Assembly (NCBI RefSeq): GCF_014697105.1
Contig: NZ_JACJRF010000035.1
Location: 1-57,937 of the forward strand
Source of the DNA: Anabaena subtropica FACHB-260
GTDB taxonomy: Bacteria > Cyanobacteriota > Cyanobacteriia > Cyanobacteriales > Nostocaceae
DNA: 57,937 nt
Reading direction: 5' to 3'
A program made the position numbers and the translations under genes. The notes below the pieces were generated by a model. It saw only the letters and a program-made list of their open reading frames with translations. It did not search any database and was not told where the DNA came from. Position 1 is the first letter of the stretch. Each line of letters opens with the position of its first letter. Of the stretch, positions 52,847-57,937 are shown in pieces.

Positions 52847-54310
52847 ATGTCTCAGAAAGAATCAAATAATTTTGTCCCACATAAATCACAATGGGACGGT
52901 ACACCAATCGAGGAATGGGAGCCTTCTAAATGGAAGCAATGGAAGGCTAAACAAGCCGATGAACAAGCCAAAATGGAACGGGAATATCTCCGCATTAAAT
53001 ACGCGATTCAGCAGGCTAACACGGCATTAAATTTAGATAGGGTTAAAATTAAACTTAAACTGACTAGCTCTAAAACTATAGGTCTACAAGGTACTTTTCC
53101 GTGTAGACCTGGTGATGTTGGTAAAAAGGGTAGTCCTAACAAACAATATACTATTTCTTGCGGCTTTACGGCTAATGATTCTGGCGTAAAAATGGCTGTT
53201 TTGAAAGCACGAGAATTAGATTTATTGTTAATTACGAAACAATTTCAATGGACACCAGAATTACTAGGTAAACAGGCACAAAAAATAGAATTATCAATTG
53301 AAAAAACTTCGGGAAAATTGATTAGTGAATTAATTCAAGAATATGAGCATGATTTTTGGAAAACTCATGAGTCAAATAGACGAGGGATTCGGACATGGGA
53401 AACTCATTACATGAGACATCTAAAAAAACTGCCTCAAGATTTACCAATATCTGCCAAAGCATTAGAAATAGCTTTAGAAAAGACTAAGCCTAATACATCG
53501 GCTAGGTTTTTTATGGTATGGCAATTAAAGAAGTTCTGCGAGTTTTGTGGAATTGATGATTTTAAAACAATTTATGCTTATGCGACTCCTAAGCCTCATC
53601 CAACTATCCGTAAGGTTCCTTCAGATGAGGAAATTGTCCAAGGTTTCGATAAGATTGGTATGCCTTTATCAACCTACACTAGCAAAGATAACACTACACA
53701 ACCAGAACAATGGCAATGGGTTTATGGAATGTTGGCTACCTATGGTTTAAGACCTCATGAATTATTTGCGGTAGATATCGAAGCTTTTATTAATCCTAGT
53801 AATACTTTTCATTTAGTAAGTTTAAATCCTAGTTTGACAGAAGGGACTAAAACTGGTGAACGGAGTTGTGGTATTCCACCACTGTATCCTCATTGGGTAG
53901 ATTTATTTAAGTTGAAAAATATTCGCCTGCCTTATAACGAAGGTAAGTTGAACAATAAAACAGCAAAGCTGCAAACCAGATTTAGAAATGCAGAAATAGG
54001 CTTTAGACCCTATGATTTACGTCATGCCTATGCTATACGTGGTCATCGTTTACGAATGCCTATAAAGACTATGGCGGATTATATGGGACATACTGTCCAA
54101 GAGCATACTAAAACTTATCAAAGATGGATGAATGAGGACACTAATTTAGCGATTTATAAAGAGGTAGTTATTCACAAACAAGGTACGACAAAGGAGGCAA
54201 TGAAAGAAAGAATCAATGAATTAGAAGCTGAAAATCTAGCTCTCAAAGCTGAAAACGCCACACTTAAAAGTTTATTAGTACAACATCAATTGGGTGAATT
54301 ACTGAGTTAA
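52847..54310 (+). CDS. XisA/XisC-type tyrosine recombinase
   Basis: A 487-residue site-specific recombinase resembling XisA and XisC, which excise the nifD and hupL elements during heterocyst development. The N-terminal DNA-binding half has KLKLTSSKTIGLQGTFPCRPG and QYTISCGF. Catalytic residues: R302 (GLRPHELF), Y389 and R392 (PYDLRHAYAIR; Tyr replaces His of HxxR, as reported for XisA/XisC), H415 (MGHTVQEHTK) and nucleophile Y424 (TYQRW). A C-terminal leucine-zipper helix (INELEAENLALKAENATLK) follows. No interrupted gene is visible in the window. Confidence 0.88.
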   Translation: MSQKESNNFVPHKSQWDGTPIEEWEPSKWKQWKAKQADEQAKMEREYLRIKYAIQQANTALNLDRVKIKLKLTSSKTIGLQGTFPCRPGDVGKKGSPNKQYTISCGFTANDSGVKMAVLKARELDLLLITKQFQWTPELLGKQAQKIELSIEKTSGKLISELIQEYEHDFWKTHESNRRGIRTWETHYMRHLKKLPQDLPISAKALEIALEKTKPNTSARFFMVWQLKKFCEFCGIDDFKTIYAYATPKPHPTIRKVPSDEEIVQGFDKIGMPLSTYTSKDNTTQPEQWQWVYGMLATYGLRPHELFAVDIEAFINPSNTFHLVSLNPSLTEGTKTGERSCGIPPLYPHWVDLFKLKNIRLPYNEGKLNNKTAKLQTRFRNAEIGFRPYDLRHAYAIRGHRLRMPIKTMADYMGHTVQEHTKTYQRWMNEDTNLAIYKEVVIHKQGTTKEAMKERINELEAENLALKAENATLKSLLVQHQLGELLS

Positions 54311-54413
54311 ATTTATTTTGCCAAAATGTATGTGCAATATTGATATTGCGGCATTGAGATTGGGCAGAATAGATACTGAAGTTAACTTCAAATCCTTGGT
54401 AAATAGTATACCT

Positions 54414-57400
54414 ATGACTGACCATCTCATTACTATACATAAAAATACTTATGATTCTCTTCAACAAGAACTGATAGAACTGCGTCAGGCAGTGGCAACG
54501 ACTTTAAAATCAGATTTATATATTGAATATACGCCTGCGGCGATCGCTATATTCGACCACCAGATGCGTTACTTGCTGGCTAGCCGTCGCTGGCGTGAGG
54601 ACTATAACTTAGTTGATGAGAATATTATTGGTTGTTCACATGATGATGTTTGTCCAGAGAGTTCTTTAGGTTGGCAAACAATTTATCAGCGTTGTTTGGC
54701 GGGAACTAGGGAAAAATGCGAAGAAGACACTCTCGTTCGTAGCGATGGTACCATCGACTGGGTGAAATGGGAAATAAATCCTTGGTATGAAGAATCAGGT
54801 GAGGTGGGTGGTTTAGCTATTTTCTCTGAGGTAATTACTGCACGCAAACAGGCAGAAATGGCTCTAGTCAATAGTGAAAGGCGTTTAAGAGATATTGCAG
54901 CAAATATGCCTGGTGTCATCTTCCAGTTCACAAATTGCAACGGTAACTGGCAAGTAGACTATATCAGTGATTTTATCTGGCAACTGGCAGGTGTCACTCC
55001 CGCAGAAATGATGACAGATTTAAGTTGTTTTTTTGCGCTTGTCCATCCAGACGATTGGGACAGCTACATTGCTTCAGTAGTGGAAGCAGTAGAAAATTCT
55101 ACTCCTTGGCACTATGAGGGACGTTTGGTGAAGTCTAACGGTGAAATTCGCTGGTGGCAAGGAGACTCAACTCCTACAAGGACTCAAACTGGAGAAATAA
55201 TCTTTTGTGGAGTCATGATAGATGTTACTGAGCGTAAGCAAACAGAAGCAGAACTTCAAAGATTAAATGAAGAGTTAGAAGCCAGAGTTGAGGAACGTAC
55301 AGCAGCTTTGCAGCAGACAGAAGCACGGTTGCAGCGACTAACTGATAATATGCCAGGGATGCTTTATGAATTTCGCCTCAAACCCGATGGCACAATGTTT
55401 TTCCCTTATGTTTCTTCTGGGTGTCGAGAACTGATGGAACGAAAACCCCAAGATTTACAAAATGATGCTGCACTCATCTTTGCAGATATTCATCCTGCGG
55501 ATGTGATGGGGGTACGAGAGGCGATCGCTCACTCTGCCCAAACTCTGCAAAACTTTGAATATGAGTGGCGACTTATAACTCAATACGGGCAGCAAAAATG
55601 GGTCAAAGCAGCCTCCAGAACAGAAAGCCTCAGGGAAGGAGAAATTGCCTGGTATGGCTATCTACTTGATATAAGCGAACACAAAAAAGCAGAGCAACAA
55701 CTCCAACAGCAAGCACAGTTTTTACAAGGTATTTGGGAAGGTGTAGATTACTGTATTTTTGTCTTAGATGTTGTGGATGATGGTACTGAGTTTCGTTACG
55801 TTAAATTCAATCCCGCCATGCTCCGAATTAGCCCCATACCTCTTGAAAATTTCATAGGAAAAACAACAGCAGAAGCACTACCACCCCAAATGGTAGACTT
55901 TTATTGCCAACGGTATAGGGAATGTATCCAATCCAAAAAAAGCCTATTCTTTGAGGATAGTTTTTTAGCTAATGACAAAGAAACTTGGTGGCTGATCAAT
56001 GTTACACCTCTTGGTGATAGCAATTCGTGTATTTCTCAACTCGTAGTGACAGCAACGGATATTACAGAACGCAAACAGGCTGAACAAGAACGGCAAATGT
56101 TCGTCTCTTTGGTTGAAAATAGCAGTGATTTTATTGGTTTTTCCACCTTAGCAGGAAAACCTTTATTTGTTAATGAAGCTGGACTTAAATTAGTTGATAT
56201 TGATAGTTTAGAAACTGCCAAAACACTACATATTACTGATTTTATTTTACCAGAAGATAGAGAGGATATACAGCAACGAATCTTGCCTATTGTTAATGAA
56301 CTTGGTTTGTGGCAAGGTGAATATCATTTTCGCAACTATCAGACTCACGAAGCAATACCAGTAGATTTTAATATGTTTACTGTCAAGAGTTCAGAAACTG
56401 GTAAGCCTTTGTGTTTGGCAACAGTTACTCGTGATATTCGAGAACGCAAACAAGTAGAAGCCTTGCTACAAGAACAAGAGCAGTTTTTACGTAATATTTA
56501 TGATGGTGTTGATCAAATTATCTTTGTGGTTGATGTTTTAGAGAACTTTGAGTTTCGTTTTGCTGGTTGGAACTCCTCAGCAGAAAAATCCACAGGAATT
56601 AGTCAAGCTGATGCTATTGGTAAAACTCCTGAAGATTTGCAGGGTAGTGTTAAAGGTGCAGCCGTTCGTCAACGATATAAAAACTGTGTAGAAGCTGGTA
56701 CTAGTATTTCCTATGAAGAGTGTTTAACTTTCCATAATCAAGAAACTTGGTGGCTGACCAAAATCACACCCTTGAAAAACAGTGAAGGTAGAATTTATCG
56801 TCTGGTAGGCACAACTTTAGATATTACACAGCGTAAATACGCTGAAATTCAGTTGCAACAACAAGCCGAAAACTTAGAACATACTCTGCGTGAATTGCAA
56901 CGTACCCAAACTCAACTTATCCATAGCGAGAAAATGTCTTCTATTGGGAATATGGTTGCAGGTGTTGCCCATGAAATCAATAATCCAGTTAACTTTATTC
57001 ATGGTAATCTGATTCCAGCTAGTGAATATGCTCAAGATTTATTACGGCTAGTGGAACTTTATCAACTCCATTTTCCCTATCCACCAGAAGAAATTCAAGA
57101 AGCTATTATAGATATTGACCTCGATTTCCTGAAGGAAGACTTGGTTAAACTCCTTCAGTCTATGCGGGTAGGAACCCAACGCATTCGGGAAATTGTCCTA
57201 TCACTCCGCAATTTTTCTCGCCTTGATGAAGCTGAATTTAAGCAAGTAGATATTCATGAAGGTATTGATAGTACTTTGATGATTTTACACAATCGTCTGA
57301 AAGCTAAATCAGATCATCCAGAAATTGTGATAGTAAAAGATTATAGTAATTTACCATTAATTGATTGCTATCCTGGTCAATTAAATCAGGTATTTATGAA

Positions 57401-57731
57401 TCTTATAAGTAATGCTATTGATGCTTTGGAAGAGTCATTGGTCAGTGGTAATCTGTCAGTTGCTACACCCTCAATTTCTATTCAGACTGAAGCTGTTAAT
57501 AGTAACTGGATACGTATTATTATTGCAGATAATGGTGTTGGAATTCCCCCAGCAATATTATCAAAACTATTTGACCCATTTTTTACTACTAAATCTGTGG
57601 GTAAGGGAACTGGACTAGGCTTATCTATTAGTTATCAAATTGTTGTGGATAGACACAATGGAAAATTATCTTGTAAATCAACACCTGGACAAGGAGCGGA
57701 ATTTGTGATTGAGATTCCTATTCATCAGTGA
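54414..57731 (+). CDS. Six-PAS sensor histidine kinase (soluble)
   Basis: 1105 residues from the ATG at 54414; the frame is open 32 codons earlier but that part is poor. Six PAS domains follow: about 30-150, 150-280, 310-430, 435-560, 560-680 and 685-815 (each ends near an ITERKQ-like linker). PAS 4 and PAS 6 are similar ([20 protein letters not shown] versus [19 protein letters not shown]). The DHp helix has [14 protein letters not shown] (His near 853) and the HATPase has [29 protein letters not shown] and [13 protein letters not shown]. No membrane helix or receiver domain. Signal and partner regulator are unknown. Confidence 0.93.
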   Translation: MTDHLITIHKNTYDSLQQELIELRQAVATTLKSDLYIEYTPAAIAIFDHQMRYLLASRRWREDYNLVDENIIGCSHDDVCPESSLGWQTIYQRCLAGTREKCEEDTLVRSDGTIDWVKWEINPWYEESGEVGGLAIFSEVITARKQAEMALVNSERRLRDIAANMPGVIFQFTNCNGNWQVDYISDFIWQLAGVTPAEMMTDLSCFFALVHPDDWDSYIASVVEAVENSTPWHYEGRLVKSNGEIRWWQGDSTPTRTQTGEIIFCGVMIDVTERKQTEAELQRLNEELEARVEERTAALQQTEARLQRLTDNMPGMLYEFRLKPDGTMFFPYVSSGCRELMERKPQDLQNDAALIFADIHPADVMGVREAIAHSAQTLQNFEYEWRLITQYGQQKWVKAASRTESLREGEIAWYGYLLDISEHKKAEQQLQQQAQFLQGIWEGVDYCIFVLDVVDDGTEFRYVKFNPAMLRISPIPLENFIGKTTAEALPPQMVDFYCQRYRECIQSKKSLFFEDSFLANDKETWWLINVTPLGDSNSCISQLVVTATDITERKQAEQERQMFVSLVENSSDFIGFSTLAGKPLFVNEAGLKLVDIDSLETAKTLHITDFILPEDREDIQQRILPIVNELGLWQGEYHFRNYQTHEAIPVDFNMFTVKSSETGKPLCLATVTRDIRERKQVEALLQEQEQFLRNIYDGVDQIIFVVDVLENFEFRFAGWNSSAEKSTGISQADAIGKTPEDLQGSVKGAAVRQRYKNCVEAGTSISYEECLTFHNQETWWLTKITPLKNSEGRIYRLVGTTLDITQRKYAEIQLQQQAENLEHTLRELQRTQTQLIHSEKMSSIGNMVAGVAHEINNPVNFIHGNLIPASEYAQDLLRLVELYQLHFPYPPEEIQEAIIDIDLDFLKEDLVKLLQSMRVGTQRIREIVLSLRNFSRLDEAEFKQVDIHEGIDSTLMILHNRLKAKSDHPEIVIVKDYSNLPLIDCYPGQLNQVFMNLISNAIDALEESLVSGNLSVATPSISIQTEAVNSNWIRIIIADNGVGIPPAILSKLFDPFFTTKSVGKGTGLGLSISYQIVVDRHNGKLSCKSTPGQGAEFVIEIPIHQ

Positions 57732-57891
57732 ATAGTTATTATTGCTTTACCAAACTATTTGTAGACTTAAAGTTAGCCCTGGTAATATATCTTCTCCTGA
57801 TAATGTTGTGGGAGAATCTAATATTTCTAATACCAGTTTAATATGAAGGTGCATATAATAGAGGAAACAAACTCGATAAATTAAAATAACC

Positions 57892-57937
57892 ATGAGCCGC
57901 ACTTTTAAGATTGAAATCGCAGAGAGCGAAGAAGAAC
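57892..57937 (+). CDS. N-terminus of a probable IS630-type transposase (cut by window end)
   Basis: ATG at 57892 opens MSRTFKIEIAESEEE before the window stops. This start is reminiscent of Nostoc IS630-family helix-turn-helix transposases. A TATAAT box (57854-57859) and GAGGA (57861-57865) lie upstream. The family call rests on 15 residues, so it is weak; the rest of 57732-57891 holds no gene. Confidence 0.4.
   Translation, partial: MSRTFKIEIAESEEE

Overview
The window looks like chromosome from a filamentous, heterocyst-forming cyanobacterium of the Nostoc/Anabaena/Trichormus group. The palindrome GCGATCGC (HIP1) is scattered through genes on both strands. Intergenic regions carry Nostoc-type short tandem repeats (ACAACTGAC-like, ACTCATT-like and CAGGGAG-like units) and short dispersed hairpins. 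Typical cyanobacterial genes are present: NrtS, the AgrE/ArgZ arginine dihydrolase fusion, DUF4912, DesC, an HpsE-type glycosyltransferase and an XisA/XisC-type recombinase. No rRNA or CRISPR array was seen. One tRNA (Gly, anticodon CCC) was found.

Layout. 1-6461: end of an unrecognised gene, a YraN-family protein, NrtS, a membrane protein, a polysaccharide deacetylase and SGNH hydrolase pair, a SafE/UreH-like membrane protein fused to a ferric-reductase-like haem domain with an anchored partner, and an M28 peptidase. 6593-12580 (all minus): MgtE, a compact three-gene unit (flavin/haem reductase, tiny membrane protein, voltage-sensor-like membrane protein), a lipoprotein Mn superoxide dismutase and a holin-like membrane protein. 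12581-14141: gene-poor, with a decayed N-terminus of an NB-ARC/WD40-type gene, three and a half copies of a 62-bp repeat, a small basic protein and two palindromic repeats. 14142-22369: MscS channel, alpha-amylase, a small gene with a MITE at its 5' end, and a 1013-residue PstS-like/DUF4912 protein. 22487-25796: ABC-2 exporter pair and an Omp85 protein.

26070-31578 is a tight five-gene glycosyltransferase operon with two HpsE-type enzymes, probably for secreted polysaccharide. Then follow a HAD phosphatase, an orphan OmpR-type regulator, a DesC desaturase and a divergent TetR regulator. The regulator has an unusual C-terminal half that looks like a degenerate tyrosine recombinase, and its start is preceded by two matching palindromes. 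After NUDIX, AgrE, small membrane proteins and tRNA-Gly come two DppC-type permeases, a ROK protein, CTP synthase and a cell-wall amidase. The right end holds a ParA/ribbon-helix-helix pair, a GerMN lipoprotein, an XisA/XisC-type recombinase, a six-PAS histidine kinase and the start of a probable transposase.

The best leads are: (1) the TetR/recombinase-fold fusion with its two predicted operators; (2) an apparently intact 167-bp MITE with 13-bp terminal inverted repeats and a perfect 9-bp target duplication, five bases upstream of a start codon; (3) the coupled reductase/mini-protein/voltage-sensor-like unit; (4) the ParA-RHH-recombinase neighbourhood; (5) the PstS-DUF4912 fusion. All family calls come from reading motifs in the sequence; no database search was run.
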